Source: an alpha proteobacterium L41A (GTDB lineage Bacteria; Pseudomonadota; Alphaproteobacteria; Caulobacterales; Caulobacteraceae). From it: a stretch of 64,000 nt of DNA. Location: positions 1 to 64,000 of the forward strand of contig AMYY01000010.1 of the NCBI GenBank assembly GCA_000335735.1. Reading direction: 5' to 3'. How positions within the stretch are numbered: position 1 is the first letter of the stretch; each line of letters opens with the position of its first letter. The translations under genes and the position numbers were made by a program. Shown here one piece after another: positions 33,786 through 43,059 of this stretch. The notes below the pieces were generated by a model, which worked only from the letters and a program-made list of their open reading frames with translations, searched no databases and was not told where the DNA came from.

Positions 33786-34291
33786 CGCAGATCGCCGTCC
33801 GCGCGGCGACGCTCGACGACGTCGTCGCGCTGCATCCGCTGATCGAGCGCGCCTATCGCGGCGAAACGGCCAAGACCGGCTGGACGCATGAAGCCGACCT
33901 GCTGTTCGATGATCGCACCAGCGCGGCGGAGCTGTCGGCCCTGATCGCCGATCCCGACCGGGTCATCCTGCTGGCTCATCGCGACGGCGCGCTGATCGGC
34001 TGCGTGCAGGTGGCCCGCGCCGGCGACGACCTGGCCTATCTCGGCATGCTGACGGTCGAGCCGACCTTGCAGGCGGCCGGCCTCGGCCGTCGTCTGCTCG
34101 CGGCCGCCGAAAGCGAGGCGGTCGCGCGTTTCGGCGCGCGCCGCATGGAGATGACGGTCATCCACCGCCGCGCCGAACTGATCGCCTGGTACGAACGACG
34201 CGGTTACGCCCCCACCGGCGAGACCCGCCCCTTCCCCGTCGATCCGCCCCGACCCGAGCTGGAATTCGCGGTGCTGGAAAAAGCGCTCTAG
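33782..34291 (+). CDS. GNAT-family N-acetyltransferase
   Basis: A 169-residue acetyltransferase. The opening IAVRAATLDDVVALHPLIERAYRG is typical, and the acetyl-CoA motif is QAAGLGRRLLAAAE. A WYERRGYAPTGETRPFP segment ends the fold. It starts with GTG, overlapping the S46 stop in GTGA, so it is coupled to that gene. The acceptor substrate is not predictable. It probably sits at the end of the S46 transcript and is followed by the efflux regulator. Confidence 0.9.
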   Translation: MTQIAVRAATLDDVVALHPLIERAYRGETAKTGWTHEADLLFDDRTSAAELSALIADPDRVILLAHRDGALIGCVQVARAGDDLAYLGMLTVEPTLQAAGLGRRLLAAAESEAVARFGARRMEMTVIHRRAELIAWYERRGYAPTGETRPFPVDPPRPELEFAVLEKAL

Positions 34292-34307
34292 CCGCCCCTT
34301 GAAAAAC

Positions 34308-34321
34308 GGACAGTCGTGTCC
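34308..34321. promoter_or_regulatory. Candidate TetR operator upstream of tetR-emrB-emrA
   Basis: GGACA (34308-34312) and TGTCC (34317-34321) are mirrored across four bases, 16 bases before the tetR start. The symmetry and position fit autoregulation by the TetR protein. Confidence 0.55.
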
Positions 34322-34337
34322 ATTTACGCGCCGCACC

Positions 34338-34913
34338 ATGACGCGCCCTGCCGAAAAACCTGTCCGAAAGGACGCCGCTCGGAACCGGGCGGCGGTGCTG
34401 GAGGCCGCGCGCGCGGTCTTCGCCGACCAAGGGCTGGATGCGCCCCTGGATCTGATCGCCGAACGGGCCGGGGTTGGGCGCGGCACGCTGTATCGGCACT
34501 TCTCCGACCGCACGGAACTGGCCCTGGCGGTGCTGGAGGCCGACGTCGCGGACCTGGGTCGGCGCACCGCCGAACAGGGCGATGATCCGCAGGCCTTCTT
34601 CTGGTTTCTGGACCAGCTGGCCGAGGACATGGTGCGCAATGCCGGCCTGGCCGGCGTCGTGCGGAACGTGCGGTCGCCAGATGCGCTTACACCGTTGAGG
34701 CAGAGCTTGATGGAGGCGGGCGCCGCACCGCTGAAGCGGGCCCAGGCCGCCGGCCTGGTGAGGGAGGATCTGCGGCCGATGGACATCCGTCTGATCGCCA
34801 CCCTGCTGGGCGCTGGTTTTCAGGGCGCAGACGAAGCCGAGCGTCAGGCCGTGTCGTTGCGCACCCGCGCGCTTGTTCTGGACGGGCTGAGACCTCGCGG
34901 GGGGCCGCGCTGA
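34338..34913 (+). CDS. TetR-family repressor of the EmrAB-type pump
   Basis: A 191-residue TetR-family regulator. The HTH spans about residues 15-60: ARNRAAVLEAARAVFADQG, then LIAERAGVGRGTLYRHFSDR. The C-terminal ligand-binding domain is helical and not diagnostic. ATG 34338 follows the inverted repeat and is the sensible start; the longer frame would cover the operator. Its stop overlaps the emrB start (TGATG), so regulator and pump form one operon. Ligand induction by a pump substrate is expected from the family. Confidence 0.9.
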   Translation: MTRPAEKPVRKDAARNRAAVLEAARAVFADQGLDAPLDLIAERAGVGRGTLYRHFSDRTELALAVLEADVADLGRRTAEQGDDPQAFFWFLDQLAEDMVRNAGLAGVVRNVRSPDALTPLRQSLMEAGAAPLKRAQAAGLVREDLRPMDIRLIATLLGAGFQGADEAERQAVSLRTRALVLDGLRPRGGPR

Positions 34914-36610
34914 TGGCTCGCAACAATTGGCACCTGCCCTGGGAAGAGTATGTCGAGACGCTGAAGCCGCACGAGCGGCCGATGATGCCTGGCTCGCCCG
35001 CCACGCCCGATCACTCCTGGCCGATGCGGATCCAGTACGCCCTCACCGGTCTGCTGGTCGCCATGGTCGGATCGCTGGGCAACGCCGCCGTCACCGCCAA
35101 CATCCAGAACCTGCAAGGCTCGCTGGGGATCACGATCACCGAGGCCGCCTGGCTGCCGGTCGTCTTCGTCATGACCAACGCCTGCATGAACCTGATCCTC
35201 GTCAAGTTCCGGATGCAGTACGGCTTGCGCCTGTTCACCCAGATCTTCCTGGGGGCCTTCGTGCTGGTCTGCGCCGCCCACCTGTTCGTCGACAACTACC
35301 AATCGACCCTGCTGGTGCGGGCCATCGCCGGCATGGCGGGCGCGGGGCTGAGCAGCCTCGGCTTTCTCTACATCATCCAGGCTTTCCCGGCGGCGCATCG
35401 GCTGAAGGGACTGATTATCGGTATCGGCCTGGCCAGTTTCGCCGTGCCGATTTCGCGCCTCGTCATGCCCGGCCTGCTCCAGCTGGGCGACTGGCGCGCC
35501 TTCTATCTGTTCGAGCTGGGCCTGTGCCTGGTCGCCTGGGGCGCGGTGCAGGTGGTCAAGCTGCCGCCGTCCGAGCGGCTGCGGGTCTTCGACCGGCTGG
35601 ACTTTTTGACCTTCGCCCTGTTTGCGCCCGGCGTGGCCCTGCTGTGTGCGGCCCTGGGTCTGGGACGCATCGTCTGGTGGACGCAGGCCGCCTGGATCGG
35701 CTGGGCCTTGATCGGCTCCGTCATCCTGCTGACCGCCGCCTTCCTGGTCGAGCACAATCGCAAGAACCCGCTGATCAACACGCGCTGGCTGACCGGGCCA
35801 GACCTGCTGCGCCTGTTCGGGGCGATCCTGCTGATCCGCATCGTGCTGTCGGAACAGACCTCCGGCGCGGTGGGCTTCCTGACCGTCGTCGGGCTGGGAC
35901 CGGATCAGCTTCACGGCCTGTTCGTCGTCATCCTGCTGTCGATGATCGCCGGCACCCTGGTCAGCGCCTTCACCCTGAACATGGAGAAGCTGAACAAGCC
36001 GATCGCCATCGCCCTGGCGCTGATCGCGGTCGGCGCCTGGATCGACAGCCATTCGACGGTCCTGACGCGCCCGGCGCAGCTATATTTCAGCCAGGCCCTG
36101 ATCGCCTTCGCCTCGGCCATGTTCATCGGTCCGGCGCTGATGATCGGCATCGTCAAGGTGCTGACCCAGGGCAAGCAGAACCTGATCAGCTTCATCGTCA
36201 TGTTCAGCGTGCTTCAGAACGTCGGCGGTCTGGCGGGTTCGGCCCTGACCGGGACGCTTCAGATCATTCGCGAGAAATACCATTCCAACCAGCTGGCGGC
36301 CGGGATGTCGGCGCTGGACCCGCAGGTCGCCTTGCGGCTGCGCCAGCTGTCGGGCGCCTATGCCTCGACGATAACGGACCCCGCGCTGGCGAAGGCCGAA
36401 GGCGCCGTCCTGCTGGGCCGACAGGTGACGCAGCAGGCCAATGTGCTGGCTTACAACGACGTCTTTCTGGTCATCGCCGTGATCGCGGCCCTTGGCTCCG
36501 CCTGGGTGACCGTCACCCACCTACGGCCGCGCTGGAAGGCGCGCCGCGACGCCAAGAACAACAATGCAGACGCTGCGGTCCAGAGCGCCGCCGTCGCCGC
36601 CGCCGACTGA
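34913..36610 (+). CDS. emrB: MFS drug transporter, DHA2/EmrB type
   Basis: A 565-residue major-facilitator exporter with 14 predicted transmembrane helices, the DHA2 (EmrB) subfamily. An extended, soluble N-terminus of about 35 residues precedes the first helix (IQYALTGLLVAMVGSLGNAA). A central loop has RVFDRLDFLTFALF and EHNRKNPLIN. It works with the adaptor encoded next door to push drugs across both membranes in a proton-driven manner. The start overlaps the tetR stop. Substrate range is unknown; the exact EmrB orthology is not certain. Confidence 0.87.
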   Translation: MARNNWHLPWEEYVETLKPHERPMMPGSPATPDHSWPMRIQYALTGLLVAMVGSLGNAAVTANIQNLQGSLGITITEAAWLPVVFVMTNACMNLILVKFRMQYGLRLFTQIFLGAFVLVCAAHLFVDNYQSTLLVRAIAGMAGAGLSSLGFLYIIQAFPAAHRLKGLIIGIGLASFAVPISRLVMPGLLQLGDWRAFYLFELGLCLVAWGAVQVVKLPPSERLRVFDRLDFLTFALFAPGVALLCAALGLGRIVWWTQAAWIGWALIGSVILLTAAFLVEHNRKNPLINTRWLTGPDLLRLFGAILLIRIVLSEQTSGAVGFLTVVGLGPDQLHGLFVVILLSMIAGTLVSAFTLNMEKLNKPIAIALALIAVGAWIDSHSTVLTRPAQLYFSQALIAFASAMFIGPALMIGIVKVLTQGKQNLISFIVMFSVLQNVGGLAGSALTGTLQIIREKYHSNQLAAGMSALDPQVALRLRQLSGAYASTITDPALAKAEGAVLLGRQVTQQANVLAYNDVFLVIAVIAALGSAWVTVTHLRPRWKARRDAKNNNADAAVQSAAVAAAD

Positions 36611-36623
36611 ACCGAGACCCGCA

Positions 36624-37754
36624 ATGACCGACGCCGCCCAGACCGCCCCTGCCCAGACCGCCCCCGCCTCTTCCGCCCCCGCCGCCCCGCAAGCGCCCGC
36701 CGCGGCTCCACCTGCGCCTGCGCCGAAGAAGAACGTCATGTGGACCGTCATCGCCGCCGGTGTCGCCCTTCTGGGCGTTCTGATGGTGCTGTACGCCTGG
36801 CAGTTGCCGCCGTTCCGGGGCGCGATCCAGCGCACGGACAACGCCTATGTGCGCGGCCAAGTGACGATCATCAGCCCGCAGGTGAACGGCTATGTCACGG
36901 CCGTGCCGGTCCAGGACTTCCAGACCGTCCAACAGGGGCAGTTGCTGGCCCAGGTGGACGACCGCATCTATCGCCAGCGGCTGGAGCAGGCCGAGGCCAG
37001 CCTGCACTCGGCCCAGGCGGCCCTGTCCAACTCGGCCCAGACTCAGGCGTCGGCACGCGGATCGGTGGCCCAGCAGCGCGCTTCCATCGCCGCCGCCGAA
37101 GCCACGCTGACGCGGGCCCAGGCTGACGCCAACCGCGCCCGCACCCTGAAGGCCGGCGGCTGGGTCGCCCAGGCCAATGTGGATGTCGCCGAAGCCGCCC
37201 TGCGCAGCGCCCAGGCCCAGGTCGCCCAGGCCCGCGCCGCCGAGGGCATCGCCCAGACCGGCGTCACCTCCGCCGTCGTCGGCCGCGACAGCCTGGCCGC
37301 CGCCGTCGAGAACGCCCAGGCCGCCGTGCGCCTGGCTCAGATCGACCTGGCCAACACCCGCATCGTCGCCCCCCGCGCCGGCCGACTGGGCGAGATCGGC
37401 GTGCGTCAGGGCCAGTATGTGACGGCGGGAACCCAGCTGATGGGTCTGGTGCCTGACGTGGTCTGGGTCACGGCCAATATGAAGGAGACGCAGATGAAGA
37501 ACATCCGCGTCGGCCAGCCGGTCGAGATCACCGTCGACGCCCTGGGCGGCCAGACCCTGCGCGGCCATGTCGAACGCATCGCCCCCGCCGCCGGGTCGGA
37601 GTTCAGCGTCATCCGCCCCGATAACGCCACCGGCAACTTCACCAAGGTGGCCCAGCGTATCCCGGTCCGCATCCGCATCGACCCGAACCAGCCCGCCGCC
37701 CAGCGTCTGGCGCCGGGCATGTCGGTGGTGGCGAAGGTGAATACGGCCGGCTGA
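36624..37754 (+). CDS. emrA: EmrA-type membrane-fusion protein
   Basis: A 376-residue adaptor. A proline/alanine-rich N-terminus (about 1-35) precedes one membrane helix (WTVIAAGVALLGVLMVLYAW). Next come the lipoyl half-motif (YVRGQVTIISPQVNGYVTAV) and a long helical hairpin (about 95-220). The second half-motif is TRIVAPRAGRLGEIGVRQGQ, and a beta-barrel region ends at the C-terminus. It bridges the EmrB transporter to an outer-membrane TolC-like channel. ATG 36624 follows emrB by 13 bases. No outer-membrane gene is in this operon; the NodT-type channel at 38.3 kb could serve. Confidence 0.9.
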   Translation: MTDAAQTAPAQTAPASSAPAAPQAPAAAPPAPAPKKNVMWTVIAAGVALLGVLMVLYAWQLPPFRGAIQRTDNAYVRGQVTIISPQVNGYVTAVPVQDFQTVQQGQLLAQVDDRIYRQRLEQAEASLHSAQAALSNSAQTQASARGSVAQQRASIAAAEATLTRAQADANRARTLKAGGWVAQANVDVAEAALRSAQAQVAQARAAEGIAQTGVTSAVVGRDSLAAAVENAQAAVRLAQIDLANTRIVAPRAGRLGEIGVRQGQYVTAGTQLMGLVPDVVWVTANMKETQMKNIRVGQPVEITVDALGGQTLRGHVERIAPAAGSEFSVIRPDNATGNFTKVAQRIPVRIRIDPNQPAAQRLAPGMSVVAKVNTAG

Positions 37755-37805
37755 CGGAACGCGCCGCTCTCGATCGCGCTACCTCTTTCAGCAAGGGAGA
37801 GCACC

Positions 37806-37982
37806 ATGGACCGCGAACAGACCAAGGGTCGTGAAGAGAACGGCGCCGATCCGGCCGGCAAGCCGGACGCCCTGACCTCCGACAAGGCGACGAAGGCTGT
37901 CGGTCAGGCCGAGCGCCAAAGCGCGGGACCGGACGGTCCCGACGCCGCCGAGATCGGCGACACCTTCAAGCGCAAGCCCTGA
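37806..37982 (+). CDS. Small disordered protein (58 aa)
   Basis: ATG 37806 is preceded by AAGGGAGA at a good distance and the frame ends at 37982. The product is charged and of low complexity (DREQTKGREENGADPAGKP near the start, TFKRKP at the end), with no hydrophobic segment. It is probably unstructured. Composition recalls small stress-associated proteins of Caulobacteraceae, but no family can be named. It follows emrA by about 50 bases and may be on its own transcript. Confidence 0.6.
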   Translation: MDREQTKGREENGADPAGKPDALTSDKATKAVGQAERQSAGPDGPDAAEIGDTFKRKP

Positions 37983-37989
37983 CGCCGGA

Positions 37990-38193
37990 TCAGGCCGATC
38001 GCGGCGACAAGCTGGCGGCGAGCAGATGGACGTCGTGCGCCCGCATCCGCTCGAAGTTTCCCAGCCCCAGGGCCAGGGCGCGCATGATCTCGGTCTGGCG
38101 CGTATGTTCGGGATGGGCGGGCAAGGACGGCTCCGCCCGCGCCAGCTCCGCATCCAGTTCGGCCATCATATGGGCCAGGATTCCGTCGTTCAT
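37990..38193 (-). CDS. Small conserved-looking protein (67 aa)
   Basis: ATG 38193 has GGAGG six bases upstream, which decides against the longer start at 38208. The product is helical: MNDGILAHMMAELDAELAR near the start, then HTRQTEIMRALALGLGNFER. It is cytoplasmic by appearance, without cysteines. It converges with the 58-residue ORF, leaving seven bases between the stops. Family unknown. Confidence 0.6.
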   Translation of the reverse strand: MNDGILAHMMAELDAELARAEPSLPAHPEHTRQTEIMRALALGLGNFERMRAHDVHLLAASLSPRSA

Positions 38194-38294
38194 CTGATCC
38201 TCCATCACACCGCCGACCGCCGCAGACGGTTAGAGCATGAATGGAACAAATGCAGAACACCCAGACAGTCGCCAAACTGTGGATGAACGGAAAA

Positions 38295-38320
38295 GGGCCG
38301 GGCGATGCATCGCCCGGCCC
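38295..38320 (-). terminator. Terminator of the RND efflux operon
   Basis: A perfect 26-base palindrome centred on GATGCATC, with GGGCCGGGC arms. On the minus strand it is followed by TTTT, which makes it the terminator of the operon ending at 38345. Confidence 0.85.
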
Positions 38321-38344
38321 TCTCGTTTCAGCATCGCGACGCGG

Positions 38345-39778
38345 TCAGCTGTCGGCTTGCCAGCCGCCGGCCAAGGCGCGGAACAGGGCGATTTGATAGG
38401 TCGTGACCAGGGCGTCGGACTGAGCCAGGGCGGCGTCCGCCGCCGCCTGGGTGCGTTCGGCGTCGAGCACCAGCAGGAAGCTGTCGGCGCCTGTGTTGAA
38501 GCGCAGGCGCGACAGGTCGGCGGCGCGGGCGGCCTGGTCCCTGGCTTCGGTCAGGGCCGCACGGCGGTCCAGTTCGTTGGCGTAGTTGCTGAGCGCCGTC
38601 TCGGTTTCCTGAAGCGCCGTCAGCACCGTCTGGTCGAAATTGGCGAGCGCCGCGTCCGAACGGGCGCCGGCGGCCTTGATTTGAGCGCGGGCGGCGAAGA
38701 CGTTGGGGAAGGACCAGCTGATCAGCGGACCGAAGCTGAAGCGGAAGTTCTGGTCGTCGCTCAGTTCGCCAGCGTCGAGCGCGGTGGAGCCGAAGGAGCC
38801 GCCCAGGCTGATCTGCGGAAACAGGTTGGCGGTCGCCACGTTCACGCGCGCGGCGGCGGCGGCAAGTTCGGCCTCGGCCTGGCGCACGTCGGGACGGCGG
38901 GCCAGGAGCGCGGCACCATCGCCGATCGGGATCGGCTGGCTGAGCTGGGGCGGACGCACGCAGGCGGCGGCGGCCTGGCTGGCCTCGGCCGGAGTGCGGC
39001 CGGTCAGGGTCGCCAGGCGGAACAGGGCCTCGTTACGGGCCGCGCGCAGGGTCGGCAGGGTCGCCGCCGTCTGGGCCAGGGCCGCGCGGGCGCTGGCCAC
39101 GTCCAGCCCCGTGCCCGCCCCGCCGTCGAGCAGGGTCTGGGTCAGGTTGGCGGTGTTGCGTTGCAACTCCAGCGTCCGTTCGGCGACCGCGATCTGCGCA
39201 TTGGCCGAGCAGGTGTCGGCGTAGGCGCGGGTCGTCTCGGCCGCGACCGTCACCTGCACCGTGGCCAGGGCGGCCTCGGCGGCGCGGGCGTCGGCGCGGG
39301 CGGCGCGGATGGTGGATTCCACCCGTCCGAACAGATCGACCTCATAGGCCGCCTGAACGCCCACGTCATAGGTGTCGACCTCGGGCGCATCTTGCCCGGC
39401 GGGCAGGCCCTGGACCGTGGCGGCCGAGGCGCGGCTGCGCTGAGCCTGGGCGCTGGTCGTCGTGGTCGGAAAACGACCCACGCGGGCCTCCGACAGCGAC
39501 GCTCGGACTGCGCGCAGATTGGCGAAGGCGGCTTCGAGCTGGTTGTTCTCGGCGAAGGCCTGCTGGATCAAGGCGTCCAGCGTGGGGTCTTCATACAGCC
39601 GCCACCAGTCGTCGCGCGCCGCGGCGGTCGAGACGGTGGGGCTGGTCGAGCCGACGAAGGCGCCTGTGCCGGCGACGGGCAGGTCGGCGATCGGCGCCTT
39701 GGGCCCGACCGCGCAGGCGGCCAGCAGGGCGCTGGAGGCTGCGGCGGTCAGGAAGCTGAGAGTCTTGTTGCGGGTCAT
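38345..39778 (-). CDS. RND efflux outer-membrane lipoprotein, NodT/OprM family
   Basis: A 477-residue outer-membrane channel. The signal peptide ends in a lipobox (LLAACAVGP, lipid-bearing Cys near residue 22). The two TolC-type repeats show the family blocks DDWWRLYEDPTLDALI, YDVGVQAAYEVDLFGR, RRPDVRQAEAEL and FPQISLGGSFG. It makes the exit duct of the pump. The start overlaps the RND gene stop at 39778, so it is translated from the same operon. The sequence is full length. Confidence 0.94.
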   Translation of the reverse strand: MTRNKTLSFLTAAASSALLAACAVGPKAPIADLPVAGTGAFVGSTSPTVSTAAARDDWWRLYEDPTLDALIQQAFAENNQLEAAFANLRAVRASLSEARVGRFPTTTTSAQAQRSRASAATVQGLPAGQDAPEVDTYDVGVQAAYEVDLFGRVESTIRAARADARAAEAALATVQVTVAAETTRAYADTCSANAQIAVAERTLELQRNTANLTQTLLDGGAGTGLDVASARAALAQTAATLPTLRAARNEALFRLATLTGRTPAEASQAAAACVRPPQLSQPIPIGDGAALLARRPDVRQAEAELAAAAARVNVATANLFPQISLGGSFGSTALDAGELSDDQNFRFSFGPLISWSFPNVFAARAQIKAAGARSDAALANFDQTVLTALQETETALSNYANELDRRAALTEARDQAARAADLSRLRFNTGADSFLLVLDAERTQAAADAALAQSDALVTTYQIALFRALAGGWQADS

Positions 39779-42700
39779 CAGATGTCCCCTCCCCGGCCGG
39801 TCGCGGGCGCAGGCGCGTTCGGATCGGTCAGGTCGCTGGTTTCGTCATAACGCACGGGCCGGTCCGAAGGACGGTCAGGCGTCGGGGTCGGTTTCTTGCC
39901 TTGCGGCAGTTTCGAGGACAGCCAGCGGCTGACCACATAGAAGACCGGAGTGAAGATCAGGCCGAAGAAGGTCACGCCCAGCATGCCCGAGAAGACGGAT
40001 GTGCCCAGCGACTGACGCATCTCCGCGCCTGGCCCCGAGGCCAGCATCAGCGGCACGACGCCGAGGATGAAGGCGAAGGAGGTCATCAGGATCGGACGCA
40101 GACGGGTCTTGGCGGCGGCGACCGCAGCCTCGAACCGGTTCATGCCCTGCTCTTCCTCGGCCTGCTTGGCGAACTCGACGATCAGGATGGCGTTCTTGGC
40201 CGCCAAGGCGATCAGAACGACCAGGCCGATCTGGACCAGGATGTTGTTGTCCAGGCCACGCAGGTTCACACCGATGATGGCCGCCAGCAGACACATCGGC
40301 ACGATCAGGATGACCGCCAGCGGAAGCGTGAACGCTTCATACTGAGCCGCCAGCACCAGGAAGACGAACACCACCGCCATCAGGAAGATGACCGTCGCGC
40401 CGGAACCCGCCGCCTTCTGCTGATAGGCCAGACCCGTCCACTCGTAGGAGAAGCCCTGCGGCAGGGTCTGGGCGGCCATGGCTTCCATGACCTGCAGCGC
40501 CTCGCCGGAGGAGACCCCTGCCGCGGCGTTGCCCTGAAGCTCGGCCGCCGGGAACAGGTTGTAGCGCACGATCCGCGCCGGTCCGGAATCGTTGACCAGA
40601 TTGGCCACCGATCCGATCGGCACCATGGCGCCCGTCGACGACTTGGTCTTCAGATTGGCGATGTCGGCGATGTCGTCGCGCGCCGTCGGCTCCGCCTGCG
40701 CCGTCACCCGGAAGGTGCGGCCCAGCATGTTGAAGTCGTTGACGTAGGACGAGCCCAGATAGACGCCCAGGGTGTCGAACACCGCGCTGGGTTGGACGCC
40801 CAGCATCAGCGCCTTGTCGCGGTCGACGTCGGCGGTGATGCGCGGCGAGGCCGTGTTGTAGGTCGAGAAGACCTGGCTGACCTCGGTCGGCTTCTGGGCG
40901 GCGGCGCCCATCATGGCGAAGGTCGCGCCTTCCAGCGGACGATAGCCGGCGCCTTCGCGGTCCTGGATCATCATCGAGAAGCCGTTGCCGGTGCCCAGAC
41001 CCTGAACCGCCGGCGGGGCGATGACGAAGATCTGAGCGTCCTCGATCTGTCCGGTCGCCTGGGTGATGGCGCCGGCCAGGGCCGTGGCGGCCTCTTCCTT
41101 GGAGCGTTCCTCGAAGCCGTTAAGTCGCACGAAGATGGTGGCGGCGTTGGAGCCGAGCGAGAAGCTTGAGCCGTCCAGACCGGCGAAGGCTACCGTGCCG
41201 TTCACCCCGGCGGTGCCCTGGATGATCTTGGTGGCGCGTTCCATCACCGCCTGGGTGCGGTCCAGAGATGCGCCGGCCGGCAGTTGGATGACGCCGATCA
41301 GGAAGCCTTGGTCCTGTTCAGGAATGAAGCCCGAGGGGGTATCGACCAGCCGCCAGGCGGTGAGGCCCAGAAGACCGGCGTAGATGATCAGCACCAGACC
41401 GACCGTGCGCACCAGACGCGCGGTCAGGCGGCCATAACGATCCGACAGCCAGTCGAAGCCCTCGTTGAACTTACGCCCGGCCCAGCCGCCATAATAGACG
41501 ACCGTGCCCAGGACGCCCGGCTTGCGAGCGTGTTCATGATCCTTCTTATGCGGCTTCAGCAGCAGGGCGGCCATGGCCGGCGACAGGGTCAGGGACACGA
41601 ACAGCGAGATGACCGAGGCCGAGGCGATGACGACCGCGAACTGACGATAGAAGATGCCGGGGATGCCGGGCACGAACATCGTCGGCACGAACACCGACAC
41701 CAGCACCAGGCCGATGGCGATCAGGGCGCCGGAAACCTCTTGCATCGATCGATAGGCGGCCTCCTTGGGACTGAGCCCCTCACCGATGGCCCGCTCCACA
41801 TTCTCAACCACGACGATGGCGTCATCGACGACGATGCCGACCGCCAGGACCAGGGCGAACAGAGACAGGGAGTTGATCGAATAGCCCAGAGCCAGCTGCA
41901 CCGCGAAGGTGCCGACCAGGGCGACGGGAATGGCGACGATGGGGATGATGGCCGCGCGCCAGGTCTGAAGGAAGACCATGACCACGATGATAACCAGGAT
42001 GACGGCTTCGACCAGGGTGTGCTGAACCGACTCCACCGAGGCGGCGACGAATTCGGTCGGGTTGTAGGGCACGTCCACCTTCATGCCGGCGGGCACTTCG
42101 GACTTCAGGGCCTCGACCTCTTTCAGCACGCGGTCGGCGGTGCCCAGGGCATTGGCGCCCGGCTGCTGAACGATGGCGATGCCGACGCCGCGCTGGCCGT
42201 CGAAGAAGCCGCGGATGCCGTAGTCCTGGGCGCCCAGTTCGATCCGCGCCACATCGCGCAGATAGGTGACGCGGCCCTGGGCGTCCGTCTTCAGGACGAC
42301 GTTGGCGAACTCATTGGGATCGCTGAGACGGCCTTGGACCTGGACCGGCAGCTGGAAGGCGGCCGCGCTGTTGGGGAACGGCGGTTGGCCGATGGAGCCG
42401 GCGGCGGCCTGAACGTTCTGGGCGCGCAGGGCGGAGACGATTTCGGGGCCCGTCAGACCGCGCTCGGCCGCCTTGGCCGGGTCGATCCAGACGCGCATCG
42501 AATAGTTGCCGCCGCCGAACACCTGAACCGCGCCCACGCCGTCGATCCGCAGCAGACGGTCCCGGAGCGTGGAGTTGGCGTAGTTGCCGACATAGTCGTT
42601 ATCCAGGGCGCCGTCGGGCGACGTCAGCCCCAGGATCATCAGGAAGCCGCTCTCGGCCTTGTTGACCACGACGCCCGTCTGGCGAACCGCTTCGGGAAGG

Positions 42701-43056
42701 CGGGGTTCAGCCAGCGCCACCCGGTTCTGGACCAGCACCTGTGCGGAGTCGAGGTCCGTACCGGGCTGGAAGGTCACGGTTATGGCCACCGCCCCGTCCG
42801 ATGTGGACGAGGAGGAGATGTAGAGCATGTTCTCGACGCCGTTCACCTCCTGCTCGATGGGGGCGGCGACGGTTTCGGCCAAGGTCTCGGCCGAGGCGCC
42901 GGGATAGGCGGCGTTGATGGTGATCGTCGGCGGCGCGATCTCCGGGTACTGCGACAGCGGCAGCAGCGGATAGGCGGCGATGCCGATGATGGAGATCACC
43001 ACCGCGATCACGGCCGCGAAGATCGGCCGGTCGATGAAGAAGCGGGAGATGTTCAT
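39778..43056 (-). CDS. RND multidrug transporter, HAE-1 (AcrB-like)
   Basis: A 1092-residue inner-membrane proton-driven pump. It begins MNISRFFIDRPIFAAVIAVV and has 12 transmembrane helices with two large periplasmic loops. The proton-relay aspartates are in GIVVDDAIVVVENVERA; other blocks are ETVAAPIEQEVNGVENMLYI and LAAQYEAFTLPLAVIL. The C-terminal 50 residues after the last helix are disordered (RPSDRPVRYDETS). It is encoded between the adaptor and the channel, with a three-base gap on the adaptor side. Substrates are probably hydrophobic toxins or drugs. The start and length look normal. Confidence 0.96.
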   Translation of the reverse strand: MNISRFFIDRPIFAAVIAVVISIIGIAAYPLLPLSQYPEIAPPTITINAAYPGASAETLAETVAAPIEQEVNGVENMLYISSSSTSDGAVAITVTFQPGTDLDSAQVLVQNRVALAEPRLPEAVRQTGVVVNKAESGFLMILGLTSPDGALDNDYVGNYANSTLRDRLLRIDGVGAVQVFGGGNYSMRVWIDPAKAAERGLTGPEIVSALRAQNVQAAAGSIGQPPFPNSAAAFQLPVQVQGRLSDPNEFANVVLKTDAQGRVTYLRDVARIELGAQDYGIRGFFDGQRGVGIAIVQQPGANALGTADRVLKEVEALKSEVPAGMKVDVPYNPTEFVAASVESVQHTLVEAVILVIIVVMVFLQTWRAAIIPIVAIPVALVGTFAVQLALGYSINSLSLFALVLAVGIVVDDAIVVVENVERAIGEGLSPKEAAYRSMQEVSGALIAIGLVLVSVFVPTMFVPGIPGIFYRQFAVVIASASVISLFVSLTLSPAMAALLLKPHKKDHEHARKPGVLGTVVYYGGWAGRKFNEGFDWLSDRYGRLTARLVRTVGLVLIIYAGLLGLTAWRLVDTPSGFIPEQDQGFLIGVIQLPAGASLDRTQAVMERATKIIQGTAGVNGTVAFAGLDGSSFSLGSNAATIFVRLNGFEERSKEEAATALAGAITQATGQIEDAQIFVIAPPAVQGLGTGNGFSMMIQDREGAGYRPLEGATFAMMGAAAQKPTEVSQVFSTYNTASPRITADVDRDKALMLGVQPSAVFDTLGVYLGSSYVNDFNMLGRTFRVTAQAEPTARDDIADIANLKTKSSTGAMVPIGSVANLVNDSGPARIVRYNLFPAAELQGNAAAGVSSGEALQVMEAMAAQTLPQGFSYEWTGLAYQQKAAGSGATVIFLMAVVFVFLVLAAQYEAFTLPLAVILIVPMCLLAAIIGVNLRGLDNNILVQIGLVVLIALAAKNAILIVEFAKQAEEEQGMNRFEAAVAAAKTRLRPILMTSFAFILGVVPLMLASGPGAEMRQSLGTSVFSGMLGVTFFGLIFTPVFYVVSRWLSSKLPQGKKPTPTPDRPSDRPVRYDETSDLTDPNAPAPATGRGGDI

Positions 43057-43059
43057 GGC

